Assembly: GCA_963783865.1 (NCBI GenBank)
Contig: CAWAPD010000002.1
Span: forward strand, 1-64,000
Reading direction: 5' to 3'
Length of the DNA stretch: 64,000 bases
Source of the DNA: CAWAPD01 sp963783865
GTDB lineage: Bacteria > Actinomycetota > Thermoleophilia > UBA2241
Below, one piece after another: positions 1 to 7,474 of the stretch. The notes under the pieces were generated by a model that saw only the letters and a list, made by a program, of their open reading frames with translations, did no database searches and was not told the DNA's origin. Every line of letters begins with the position of its first letter. Within the stretch, counting starts at the first letter, position 1. A program made the translations under genes and the position numbers.

Positions 1-545
1 GGCGCCAGCATCATGATCATGTTGCGGCCGTCGAGGTTGGGCATCGACTCGATCGTCGCCAGCTCCTTGACGTCGTCGGCCAGCCGCATCAGCAGCTGCT
101 CGCCGCGCTCCGGGTGTACCAGCTCGCGGCCCCGGAACATGATCGTCACCTTCACCTTGTCCTTGTGCTCGAGGAAGCGGACCACGTGGCCCTTTTTCGT
201 CTCGTAGTCGTGAGCGTCGATCTTGGGCCGAAACTTGATCTCCTTGATCACGACCGTGCTCTGGTGCTTGCGCGCCTCTTTCGCCTTGAGCTCGAGCTCG
301 TAGCGGTACTTGCTGAAATTCATCACGCGACAGACCGGCGGATCGGCCTGCGCCGCGACCTCGACCAGGTCGAGGTTCTTGTCGGCGGCGTAGTCCTGGG
401 CCTCGCGCAGCGTCTTGATGCCGAGCTGCGCACCCTTCTCGTCGATCAGGCGGACCTTGTCTGCGTAGATACCGTCGTTGATGCGGATGCGCGTGTCGGG
501 CATCCGGTTGCGGTCACGGTCTCTCGGATAGAACGGCTTTCCCAT
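1..545 (-). CDS. infC: Translation initiation factor IF-3 (3' end cut by window edge)
   Basis: IF-3 binds the 30S subunit and proofreads initiator tRNA and start-codon choice. The minus-strand reading starts MGKPFYPRDRDRN and soon reaches the typical IF-3 N-domain (IRINDGIYADKVRLIDEKG). It then runs through the linker helix and the C-domain to ESMPNLDGRNMIMMLAP, where the window ends, so only a few C-terminal residues are missing. I chose the ATG at 543-545. Many infC genes use a rare start codon such as ATT, but here an ordinary ATG sits directly after a hairpin and T tract. The nearest strong Shine-Dalgarno (AAGGAG, complement of 579-584) is about 33 nt upstream, before that hairpin, so the exact start is less sure than the identity. 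rpmI and rplT probably follow beyond the edge. Confidence 0.95.
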   Translation of the reverse strand, partial: MGKPFYPRDRDRNRMPDTRIRINDGIYADKVRLIDEKGAQLGIKTLREAQDYAADKNLDLVEVAAQADPPVCRVMNFSKYRYELELKAKEARKHQSTVVIKEIKFRPKIDAHDYETKKGHVVRFLEHKDKVKVTIMFRGRELVHPERGEQLLMRLADDVKELATIESMPNLDGRNMIMMLA

Positions 546-584
546 AGAAAAAGGGTCGCCGAAGCGATCCCTACCGATCTCCTT
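546..584 (-). promoter_or_regulatory. Attenuator-like hairpin plus T tract in the infC leader
   Basis: On the minus strand a hairpin (complement of 553-571, GGGATCGCTTCGGCGACCC, with a TTCG tetraloop and one bulged A) is followed at once by TTTTTCT and then the infC ATG. AAGGAG lies just before the hairpin. This is the layout of an intrinsic terminator placed between a ribosome-binding site and the first gene, which suggests leader control of the IF-3/L35/L20 operon. It is the only clear T-tract hairpin I saw in the window. Function is inferred. Confidence 0.5.
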
Positions 585-725
585 CCCTATTCATGGACCC
601 TGTCGACCAAATGGCGCAGGGTGAGAAGCGTCGCTTCTGCTCATATCGCGCACGGCAGTATACACAACCGCGCAAGGCGCGTCGACTACCGGGCCCGTTC
701 GTGCGGGCGACGATCGGCGGCCGGC

Positions 726-1211
726 TCAGGTCGCGACCCCCACCTTCGCTTCGAGCTCCTCGATGAAGCGGCGCTGGGCGGAGAGGATCCGCTCCATCGC
801 CTCGGGCAGCGTGAACCAGGCGGCGCGGTCGATCTCGGGGAACGAGACCATGCGGCCGGAGCGCCGCGGCCACTCCATCTCGAAGCTGATGCTGGCCACG
901 GCGGCCGGGTCGCAGTCGCCTTCGAACGCCCAGGCGTAGACGATCTTGTGGTTCCTGTACTTGACGCCGCCAAGGGGCAGGTACGGAGGTCGTGAATCGA
1001 AGCCCGTCTCTTCGGTGAACTCGCGGCAGGCGGCCACGAACGGGTCCTCGTCGGGTTCGACGCCGCCCTTGGGGATGCCCCAGGCGCCGAGGTCCTTGCG
1101 GGCGAAGTAGGGACCGCCCGGGTGCGCGAGGAGCACCTCCAGGCGCTGCGCGCCCGGGTGCTCCTCGCGCACCCTGTACATCAGCAGCCCCGCGCTGACC
1201 GCCTTGGGCAT
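726..1211 (-). CDS. Nudix hydrolase
   Basis: This 161-residue protein hydrolyses a nucleoside-diphosphate-linked substrate, with Mg2+ held by the Nudix box. The box is complete: G-x5-E-x7-REF-x-EE-x-GF, seen as GGVEPDE followed by REFTEETGF. The start MPKAVSAGLLMYR matches the first strand of the fold, and GAGGGA lies about 13 nt upstream. The AWGIPKGG segment before the box is typical of Ap4A/ADP-ribose-type members. The substrate cannot be told from sequence. It lies alone between infC and the permease on the same strand. Confidence 0.88.
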   Translation of the reverse strand: MPKAVSAGLLMYRVREEHPGAQRLEVLLAHPGGPYFARKDLGAWGIPKGGVEPDEDPFVAACREFTEETGFDSRPPYLPLGGVKYRNHKIVYAWAFEGDCDPAAVASISFEMEWPRRSGRMVSFPEIDRAAWFTLPEAMERILSAQRRFIEELEAKVGVAT

Positions 1212-1283
1212 CGCGCCCGTCAGTCCCTCACGAGACGGCGGGCGCGACGCCCATCAGGCGCAGGTCGAGTCCAGCGCTCCCGA

Positions 1284-2873
1284 TCAGAGCACCGTCTCGT
1301 CGGAGTACGGGATCGGCTGCCCCTCGCCCGGCCACGTCTCGGGCTTGCGGGAGTAGAACGACTTGTAGATCGGCCAGGTGATGAACATCAGGATGAAGCT
1401 GAGCAGGATGACGCCCACGCCGAGGACGAACGTGACGCCCACGTGCGTGCCGAAGAAGTTGATGCCGGTGTCGGGCCACGTGTACGAGTAGCTCGGCGCC
1501 CAGTAGGTCTTGCCGGCGTAGTAGAGCACGACCATCATCATCAGGCCACCCAGGAACGGGAAGAGGCCGATGAGCAGGAAGTTCTTGACGCTCTTGAAGA
1601 GCTCCTTGCGGTAGTAGATGCCCGACGAGAAGCCGGTGAACCCGTAGACGAAGCAGACCATGAGCCCGAGGGCGCCGATAGCGTCGCCCAGGATGTTCGG
1701 GCTGATCGCCGTCATGCCGGCGTACCATACGATCGAGACGACGGTCATGATCACCGTGCCCCAGAACGGGGTCATGTACTTAGGGTGTACCTGCCCGAAG
1801 ATCTTCGGGAAGGCCTTGTGTGAGGCCATCGAGAGCGTCGAGCGCGTCAGCGGCAGCAGCGTGGTGAGAGCCGACGCGGCGCCCGAGGTGAACACCGCGA
1901 GCAGGACCATGCGGAAGAGGATCTGCCCGGCGGTCGACGGCCCGCCCACCGCCTTGGCCAGCGGCGTGAACACGTCGCCCCAGTGGCGGGCGAGGTAGGT
2001 CGATCCGAAGTACGACTGACAGGCGACCGTAATGTACACGTAGGTGAAGACCAGCAGGACGGTACTGAGCACGGCTGACAAGCCGGGCAGGACGTGCGAG
2101 TTCTTCGACTCCTCGTTGACGCTCGTGGCCGTGTCCCAGCCCCAGTAGAGGAAGATGGCGAGCACGATGCCCTGCGTGATCTGCGACCAGCTCAGGCTGT
2201 GCCAGCCGAACTGGGTGGGGTACACGTGCGCCCAATGCAGGACCCTGCCGCTGGCGTCGGTGATACTGGGGTGCTTCATGTAGGCCTTGATGAGCGCCCA
2301 CGTGGCGAACACGAACATCGAGATCATCTGAAGGCCCATCAGGACGTACTGCGTGCGGGCCGAGATCTCGATGCCGACGGCGACGATAACCCCGATGCCG
2401 ACCAGCCAGAGGCAGCCGACGAACGTGACCCAGAACGTGGAGTCCGCCATGGCGTGCAGGTTGAAGAACTGCAGCATGTAGAGCGACGCGATCTGCACCA
2501 GGTTCGCCATGACGATCATCGACGCGGCGATGGCGGCGAAACCGACGGCCCAGCCGATCTGCGGGCCGAAGGCGCGCACCGACCAGATGAACGACTGCCC
2601 GCAGTCGGGGTCGGCCTTGTTCATCCAGTAGAACGCCGCGGACACCATGAGCATCGGCACGAACGCGACGATCATGATGAACGGCGAACGCAACCCCACG
2701 ACCCAGGCCAGAAGGCCCAGGGTGGCGGCCAGACTGTAGGCCGGGGCGACCGACGCGACCGCGATCACCATCGACGAGAACAGGTTCAGCGACCCGGACT
2801 TGAGCCCCTTCGCGCTTCCTTCGACCGCAGGCGCGGCCACCGACGAACCTTCCACATCCCCTCCCTTTGCCAT
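1284..2873 (-). CDS. APC-family amino acid/amine permease
   Basis: The 529-residue product is an inner-membrane secondary transporter with about 12 hydrophobic helices, starting near residue 25 (LNLFSSMVIAVASVAPAYS), the helix-1 signature of amino acid/polyamine/organocation permeases. I start it at the ATG 2871-2873 (MAKGGDVEG), because the upstream in-frame stretch is not protein-like. The charged C-terminal tail ends PYSDETVL. The substrate is unknown. Several amine-oxidising and methylamine-type genes in the window make an amine or amino acid a reasonable guess. The 110 nt before the heliorhodopsin terminator hold no gene. Confidence 0.88.
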   Translation of the reverse strand: MAKGGDVEGSSVAAPAVEGSAKGLKSGSLNLFSSMVIAVASVAPAYSLAATLGLLAWVVGLRSPFIMIVAFVPMLMVSAAFYWMNKADPDCGQSFIWSVRAFGPQIGWAVGFAAIAASMIVMANLVQIASLYMLQFFNLHAMADSTFWVTFVGCLWLVGIGVIVAVGIEISARTQYVLMGLQMISMFVFATWALIKAYMKHPSITDASGRVLHWAHVYPTQFGWHSLSWSQITQGIVLAIFLYWGWDTATSVNEESKNSHVLPGLSAVLSTVLLVFTYVYITVACQSYFGSTYLARHWGDVFTPLAKAVGGPSTAGQILFRMVLLAVFTSGAASALTTLLPLTRSTLSMASHKAFPKIFGQVHPKYMTPFWGTVIMTVVSIVWYAGMTAISPNILGDAIGALGLMVCFVYGFTGFSSGIYYRKELFKSVKNFLLIGLFPFLGGLMMMVVLYYAGKTYWAPSYSYTWPDTGINFFGTHVGVTFVLGVGVILLSFILMFITWPIYKSFYSRKPETWPGEGQPIPYSDETVL

Positions 2874-2984
2874 GACTCCGTCAGCGTGCAACTTATTGCA
2901 GTAGGGGGAGGGGGTCAATCTGCATCTTGCCGCATAGGCGCGGAAGCGGCCGGGTCGCTTGTGCATTCTGGAGTGGTCCGAGGA

Positions 2985-3013
2985 GGCGGCGGGGCCGAAA
3001 CGGCCCCGCCGCC
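2985..3013 (-). terminator. GC hairpin terminator behind the heliorhodopsin gene
   Basis: A perfect inverted repeat with 13-bp arms (GGCGGCGGGGCCG) and an AAA loop lies just after the heliorhodopsin stop codon. There is no T tract. It has the same form as other post-stop hairpins in this window, so I read it as a GC-only terminator. Confidence 0.6.
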
Positions 3014-3019
3014 GGTCTG

Positions 3020-3790
3020 CTACTTGGACGACGCCAGCACGGGGAAGAAGACCTGCCAGGCGAGCAGCGCCTTGGCCGTCAGGCTGAGCAGGATGTAGGC
3101 CTTCTCGCCGAACACGTAGTCGCGCCAGGGCCCGACCCGCTTGTACTGCAGCACCATGTTCACGGCGAAGCAGTTGAAGAAGACGAACAAGGTGATGATG
3201 ATCCCGTACACGAACGCCGGCGGGTTCACGTCGAGCCCGGGCGCCCACGTGTAGATCAGGATCGCGACCCAGGGCACGACGCCGGCGAAGCTGCCGAACC
3301 AGAACGGCAGCCAGTGCCCGTTGCCCGGCTCCTCGTACTTCTCCTGCACGGCGCCGAACAGGATCATCGTCGCGTTGATGCCGAAGATCGCCAGCAGGGC
3401 AGCGATGTCGCTGATCCCCACCAGCTGGGCGATCAGCACGATCATGATCGAGGAGCTGAAGAAGTACTCGGCCCAGCGCCCGTAGTTGCGGTGCCGGCCG
3501 AGGTTGCGTGCGTACCGGCCGAAGACCGGCGGCGAGGCGATCAGCAACAGCGCCCCGGCCGAGATCGCCAGGAAGGCGAACACGCCCCAGCCGGTCGGGA
3601 TGTCGAAGAGCGAGTGCAGGCCCGGAGCGGTGCCCGGGGGGCCGTCCATGAACGTGGCGGTGACCGGCAGGGAGAAGCCGTTGGTCAGCACCGCGATCAG
3701 CACAGCCTGAGCCGCGAGCACCAGGCCGACGGCGACGTTCCACCCGCGCAGGCGCGCGAGGCGTGACTGCGAGACGAGCTCCTGGTCCAT
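3020..3790 (-). CDS. Heliorhodopsin
   Basis: A seven-helix retinal protein of 256 residues. It carries the family core: GPPGTAPGL after helix 1, RWAEYFFSSSIMIVLIAQ with the counter-ion Glu108, LLAIFGINATMILFG, LPFWFGSFAGVVPW, and SLTAKALLAWQ with the Schiff-base Lys240. These match the founding heliorhodopsin 48C12 as I remember it (RWVEY..., SLVAKSALAWQ). Heliorhodopsins sit with their N-terminus inside the cell, do not pump ions well and are thought to be light sensors or to serve light-linked enzymes. The start ATG 3788-3790 has a good GGAGGGAC site. The gene uses TAG as stop. A Fur-type palindrome lies just upstream of the ribosome-binding site and a zinc-ribbon gene precedes it. No retinal-synthesis gene is present. 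Confidence 0.95.
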   Translation of the reverse strand: MDQELVSQSRLARLRGWNVAVGLVLAAQAVLIAVLTNGFSLPVTATFMDGPPGTAPGLHSLFDIPTGWGVFAFLAISAGALLLIASPPVFGRYARNLGRHRNYGRWAEYFFSSSIMIVLIAQLVGISDIAALLAIFGINATMILFGAVQEKYEEPGNGHWLPFWFGSFAGVVPWVAILIYTWAPGLDVNPPAFVYGIIITLFVFFNCFAVNMVLQYKRVGPWRDYVFGEKAYILLSLTAKALLAWQVFFPVLASSK

Positions 3791-3804
3791 GTGAGTCCCT
3801 CCGT

Positions 3805-3819
3805 TGAGAATGATTCTCA
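3805..3819. promoter_or_regulatory. Fur/Zur-type operator upstream of heliorhodopsin
   Basis: TGAGAATGATTCTCA is a perfect 7-1-7 palindrome, the same form as Fur-superfamily boxes (TGATAATNATTATCA; actinobacterial Zur boxes are close to TGAAAATGATTTTCA). It ends a few bases before the heliorhodopsin ribosome-binding site (complement of 3795-3802), so a bound repressor would block the promoter or early transcription. Which metal or peroxide regulator binds is unknown. AT-rich bases are rare here, which makes a chance match unlikely. Confidence 0.6.
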
Positions 3820-3878
3820 CTTCGAGGCATTCCCAAGGGAGAGCGGGGCGAAACGGGGCGGGTTGGGGGCGGCGGGGC

Positions 3879-3922
3879 GGGTCGGGGCGGCGGGGCCGAA
3901 ACGGCCCCGCCGCCCCCGACCC
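3879..3922 (-). terminator. GC hairpin terminator behind the zinc-ribbon gene
   Basis: Arms of 20 bases (GGGTCGGGGCGGCGGGGCCG and its complement with one extra C) flank an AAA loop just after the stop codon at 3929. The inner part is identical to the hairpin at 2985-3013. It separates the zinc-ribbon gene from the heliorhodopsin gene. Confidence 0.55.
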
Positions 3923-3928
3923 GCGGCG

Positions 3929-5005
3929 TCAGTCGCCGGCGAGCACGCCGAGGGCTTCGCGCAGACGCTTGCCGCGGTTCCTGACCGCTTCGCGATCGGC
4001 CTTGCGGCCGGACCCCGAGTCGTCGAGGAGGCCCCACGAGGTCGCGCGGTCGATCTCGCCCAGCGCCTCGGCCTCCCGGCCCATGGTCTTGAGGACGATC
4101 GTCAGGCGGTTGAAGGCATGCAGCAGGTCGCGCCGCACCTGCGGCTCGGCGAGCGGCGAGTCGCTCGAGCCCATGAGGCCGTCGATCGCCTCGCGGTACA
4201 GCGTGACCGCCTGTTGTGGGTCGGGCTTCTCGAGGTCGCGTGCGTCCTCGAGAAGCCGGGCCGTGTCTCTCAGGCGCCGGTCGACCTCGTCGCTCAGCCG
4301 CCTCCGGTCTTCGTGGAAGGCGGCGACGGCCTGCGCCGTGACGCCGAGGCCGCGCGCCGACGCGAACTCGACGAACTCGCTCCGTTCACCGTCGGCCAGG
4401 CTCTCGTGCTCGAAGAAGACCGCGCAGCGGCAGCCCAAGCGGCTGGTGCAGCGTGGGTTGGGGGCCCACCCGCGGGCCGTCGCGACGTCGGCGGTCTCGC
4501 CGCCGTCCATGGCGAGGCACTCCGGACAGGTGTCGGCGTCGGCGAACGCGGAGTAGATCGCGTTGACGGCGGTCGCGCCCCCGTTCGCGCCCGCGCCGTC
4601 GCCGGCGGCGAGACTCACGACCGAGCCCTGGTCGGAGCCCGAGGCGACGAACGCGGCGAGGGCGCCGGCGCAGTCCGGACACAAGTCGTCGGGCGCGCCG
4701 CCGGGCATCGCGCCGTCGGGCGCCGTGCGGTCGGACGTCGCCCGCCCGCAGAGCCGGCAGGGTGGTCCATCGGGTGCCGTATCGGGCGGCAGCGGAGCCG
4801 GCGTCTCGACAGCGAGGTCCGCCGGCAGTGCCGACGCCGGGGGCGCCGCGGGCGCCGGGTCCATCGGCTGCTCCGGAGCCTGGAGCGCAGGATCCGTGGG
4901 CTGCTCCGGTCGTGCCTCTTCGACGACCGGGGTCAGCGTGCCGCAGGTCGCGCAGAAGGTCGCCGTCTCGCTGATGGAGAGCCCGCAGCTGTGGCAGTAC
5001 TTCAT
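3929..5005 (-). CDS. Multi-zinc-ribbon protein of unknown function
   Basis: The 358-residue protein opens with a zinc ribbon, MKYCHSCGLSISETATFC followed by ATC (CxxC-x10-CxxC). A Pro/Ala/Glu linker follows (about residues 30-90). Then come a second CxxC set (PPCRLCG ... DDLCPDCAGAL), a third (DTCPECLAMDGG) and a fourth Cys cluster (RCTSRLGCRCAVFF). The C-terminal third is helical, with short TPR-like runs. The start has a perfect GGAGG site. It may hold a protein or nucleic acid through its ribbons; no enzyme motif is visible. It lies directly upstream of the heliorhodopsin on the same strand. I recall zinc-ribbon neighbours and fusions of heliorhodopsins in monoderm genomes, which should be checked. 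Confidence 0.8.
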   Translation of the reverse strand: MKYCHSCGLSISETATFCATCGTLTPVVEEARPEQPTDPALQAPEQPMDPAPAAPPASALPADLAVETPAPLPPDTAPDGPPCRLCGRATSDRTAPDGAMPGGAPDDLCPDCAGALAAFVASGSDQGSVVSLAAGDGAGANGGATAVNAIYSAFADADTCPECLAMDGGETADVATARGWAPNPRCTSRLGCRCAVFFEHESLADGERSEFVEFASARGLGVTAQAVAAFHEDRRRLSDEVDRRLRDTARLLEDARDLEKPDPQQAVTLYREAIDGLMGSSDSPLAEPQVRRDLLHAFNRLTIVLKTMGREAEALGEIDRATSWGLLDDSGSGRKADREAVRNRGKRLREALGVLAGD

Positions 5006-5308
5006 GACCACCTCCGTCCGTGCGTGCTCGTGCGGAGCCCGGCATCGCGGGGAGATGCGCGCGCTCTCCACATGTCATCGGCCAAACGGGCACCTTCGTT
5101 AGAGCGCCGGCCCGCAGAAGGACGCGCTCGCGTCGACAATCCAGGCTACGCGGCGGCCGATGCGCCGTGGCGCCGGCGCCCGTGCCGGGCGTAGCGGGTG
5201 AGCCGGCACCAGCCGTCGCCGCAGGCGCGGGCGAGCGCGAGGCTGGACGGGACGGGCGACGATATCAGACACCCCCCGGACGCGACGGATCCGGCGCCGG
5301 CGAGGCTA
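5006..5308. other. Intergenic region without a gene
   Basis: This 303-nt gap lies between two minus-strand genes. It holds the ribosome-binding site of the zinc-ribbon gene and presumably its promoter, but I find no convincing -35/-10 pair. The short palindrome CCGGCGCCGG at 5291-5300, close behind the methyltransferase stop, may be part of a weak terminator. Reading frames here show no protein-like composition. Confidence 0.5.
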
Positions 5309-6742
5309 TCACTCGTGAACGGCGGCCTCCGCGGCGATGGCGTCGAGCGCAGTGATCGTCTCGGGCGGCAGCACCGGGCCGCGCGCGTCGGCGGCGGCGA
5401 GGAGCTCGCGCACGCGAGCTTGCGCCGCCGCCGCTTCGTCGCGGCCCGCGGCCTTCCACGCGTCGAGCGAGAGCCGCGTCGAGATCTCCGGCAGGAAGAC
5501 CTCGCCGGCGCGCAGGCGGCGGACGGTGTCCTTCTCCTTGAGGTAGTCGCCCTTGAACGCGAGCCGCTCGATGACGTCGCCCATGACCGTGCCCGACGAC
5601 ACCTCGGCGCCGTCGAGCAGGCGCAGGATCATCGTCGCGATCTCGGCGTCGATCACGATCTGAGGCAGGCTCATGATGCCGGCGCCCGAGAGCAGGCCGA
5701 TGCCTCCGGTCATGAGGTCGGCGCCGGCCTGCGCGACGACCAGCCCCTTGAGCGCCTTTTCATAGCCGGCCTGGATGCCGCCGTACTTGGCGTCGCTGGC
5801 CAGCCCCGGCGCCAGCGCCGGCACGCCGAGGTGGTGCGCGACCTCGACGCACGTCGCGCACATCAGCGCCGCCTCGACGGCGCCGAACGAGAAGGTCGTC
5901 GCCTTCATGTCGAGCAGGCTGGTGCCGGCGCCCATGATGAGCCGCGCGCCGGGAGCCGCCAGCTCGATGGCGGTCGCGGCGCCGAGGAACTCGGCCACGT
6001 TCATGGCCGCCGTGCCGGCCACGGTGAGCGGCGCCGTGGCGCCGGCGATGGGCATCGGGTAGACCAGGATCGGAGCCCCGTAGCGGGCCACAGCGATGCT
6101 GGCGTCGAGCAGCTCGGCGTCGACCGACAGCGGCGATGTGGTGCAGCAGCAGAAGCTGAAGCGGGGACGCTCGCGAAAGGCGGCGAGGCTCCCGCTCAAC
6201 AGCTCGAACATGGCCAGCAGCGGCTCGACCTGCCAGAGGGCGCTGCAGTCGTCCTGGATGTGCTTGCCGCTCCAGGCGAGCATCGTGCGGATCTCGGCGA
6301 AGGGCGGGCCGGCGGCGGCGTCGGTCGCGCTGACGAGCGCCCAGAGGATGTCGACCGGCGGCATGGCATCGACGACGACGGTCGAGCGGCGCACGTCCTC
6401 GAGGGTGCTTGCCCGGTACTCGCCGGTCTCGAAGTCGAGGGTCACCGTGGGACTGCCGGAGGGCACGAAGTGGACGGCGCCGGGCTCGAGCAGGCAGTCG
6501 TGCTCGGGCGTCGCGCCGGCCAGCAGCACGCGGCGCGGGAGGCGGGCGATCGTGCGCTCGACGAGCCCGGCCGGCAGGCGCGCGACGCCCGCTTCGCGGT
6601 CGACGCGCGCGCCCGCCTCGGCGAGCGCGTCGAGCGCCTTCGCCCGCCCGAACCGCATCCCGGTCGTCTCGAGCACGTGCAGCGCCTGCTCGACGATCAG
6701 GCTGCGCTCGGCCTCCGTGGTGAACGTGACCCGAGGTCGCAC
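5309..6742 (-). CDS. MttB-family (COG5598) corrinoid methyltransferase, non-pyrrolysine
   Basis: The 477-residue protein belongs to the trimethylamine methyltransferase superfamily. It has the N-terminal helix FTTEAERSLIVEQALHVLETTGMRFG, the middle part FHVPSGSPTVTLDFETGEYRAS-like (here VHFVPSGSPTVTLDFETG), and the C-terminal barrel end MTGGIGLLSGAGIMSLPQIV. It is read through without an amber codon, so it is of the MtgB/MtpB/MtcB kind, which demethylate betaines such as glycine betaine, proline betaine or carnitine onto a corrinoid protein. The GTG start at 6740-6742 has GGAGGAGG nine bases before it. It follows a lipoprotein gene by 28 nt and a flavin oxidase before that, which points to use of a methylated amine. 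No corrinoid protein is nearby. Confidence 0.85.
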   Translation of the reverse strand: MRPRVTFTTEAERSLIVEQALHVLETTGMRFGRAKALDALAEAGARVDREAGVARLPAGLVERTIARLPRRVLLAGATPEHDCLLEPGAVHFVPSGSPTVTLDFETGEYRASTLEDVRRSTVVVDAMPPVDILWALVSATDAAAGPPFAEIRTMLAWSGKHIQDDCSALWQVEPLLAMFELLSGSLAAFRERPRFSFCCCTTSPLSVDAELLDASIAVARYGAPILVYPMPIAGATAPLTVAGTAAMNVAEFLGAATAIELAAPGARLIMGAGTSLLDMKATTFSFGAVEAALMCATCVEVAHHLGVPALAPGLASDAKYGGIQAGYEKALKGLVVAQAGADLMTGGIGLLSGAGIMSLPQIVIDAEIATMILRLLDGAEVSSGTVMGDVIERLAFKGDYLKEKDTVRRLRAGEVFLPEISTRLSLDAWKAAGRDEAAAAQARVRELLAAADARGPVLPPETITALDAIAAEAAVHE

Positions 6743-6770
6743 TTCCCCGATCCTCCTCCGATTCCCGGTG

Positions 6771-7472
6771 CTACTGACCGTTGGGGACGGCGACCACCAC
6801 CGAACCGCCCTCTCCGTAGCCCACCAGCCTGAAGCCGGCGCCGCCGTCGACCTGCCGGTACGTGAAGTCGCCGGCGGACTTACCAAGCTTCATCGGCCGA
6901 CCCGTGTACGGGTTGGTCGGCCAACTGTCGACGTAGTTCCTCGGCCCGAGACCATCGACCGTGACCTCGCTCACGGGCGGATACCGGTCATGATGGTCGA
7001 CGGCCCACTGCGTCACGCCGACCTGCAGCGTGTGGATGCCCTCCTTGGCCGCCTGGTCGGTGACCGCCTTGTGAAACGAGGCCACCGCGGCCTCGAACTG
7101 CTCGGCGCTCGCCGGTGCGAAGGTCAGCGTCTCCACAGTTCTCCCACTGTCGTCGCTCATCGTACCGACCAGCTTGTCGCCCGTCGTGGTGAACGCCATC
7201 CGACCGGCCGAGAGCTTGCCGTTCTTGAGCTCGGCGGCTACCCCGGTGGCCTCGCCGACGGCCACCACGAACGAGTCACCCTGCCGCTCGATATGGACGC
7301 CGATCGTCCACCCGCTGTCCGGCTCCGTGGCGGTCCAGAATCCCGTGAACTCCGCTCCGCTGCCGCCGGACCTGCCGCCGCAAGCGGCCACGACGGTGAC
7401 CACTGTGATCGCCGCCACGACGAGAAGAAGGACGGCGACGAACGATGAGCGGGGCGAACGCGGCCTCGACAT
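6771..7472 (-). CDS. Lipoprotein with pseudopilin-like C-terminal domain
   Basis: The 233-residue protein has a basic start (MSRPRSPRSSF), one hydrophobic segment and a lipobox-like VVAAC, so it should be exported and lipidated. The C-terminal part (about residues 140-233: QWAVDHHDRYPPVSEV, SWPTNPYTGRPM, FTYRQVDGGAGFRLVGYGEG) looks like the globular head of type II/IV pseudopilins. It lies 2 nt after the flavin oxidase gene and 28 nt before the MttB-family gene. Its role is unknown; a surface partner of the same pathway is possible. Stop codon TAG. Confidence 0.65.
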   Translation of the reverse strand: MSRPRSPRSSFVAVLLLVVAAITVVTVVAACGGRSGGSGAEFTGFWTATEPDSGWTIGVHIERQGDSFVVAVGEATGVAAELKNGKLSAGRMAFTTTGDKLVGTMSDDSGRTVETLTFAPASAEQFEAAVASFHKAVTDQAAKEGIHTLQVGVTQWAVDHHDRYPPVSEVTVDGLGPRNYVDSWPTNPYTGRPMKLGKSAGDFTYRQVDGGAGFRLVGYGEGGSVVVAVPNGQ

Positions 7473-7474
7473 GG

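Noticed and set aside
2874..4037. A very long minus-strand frame running from the permease through the heliorhodopsin region
   Set aside because: Its part above 2873 is the shadow of the heliorhodopsin gene in another frame and has no membrane-protein or domain pattern.
5309..6742. Pyrrolysine in the MttB-family genes at 5309 and 46277
   Set aside because: Both are read from end to end without any amber codon, so they belong to the non-pyrrolysine branch.
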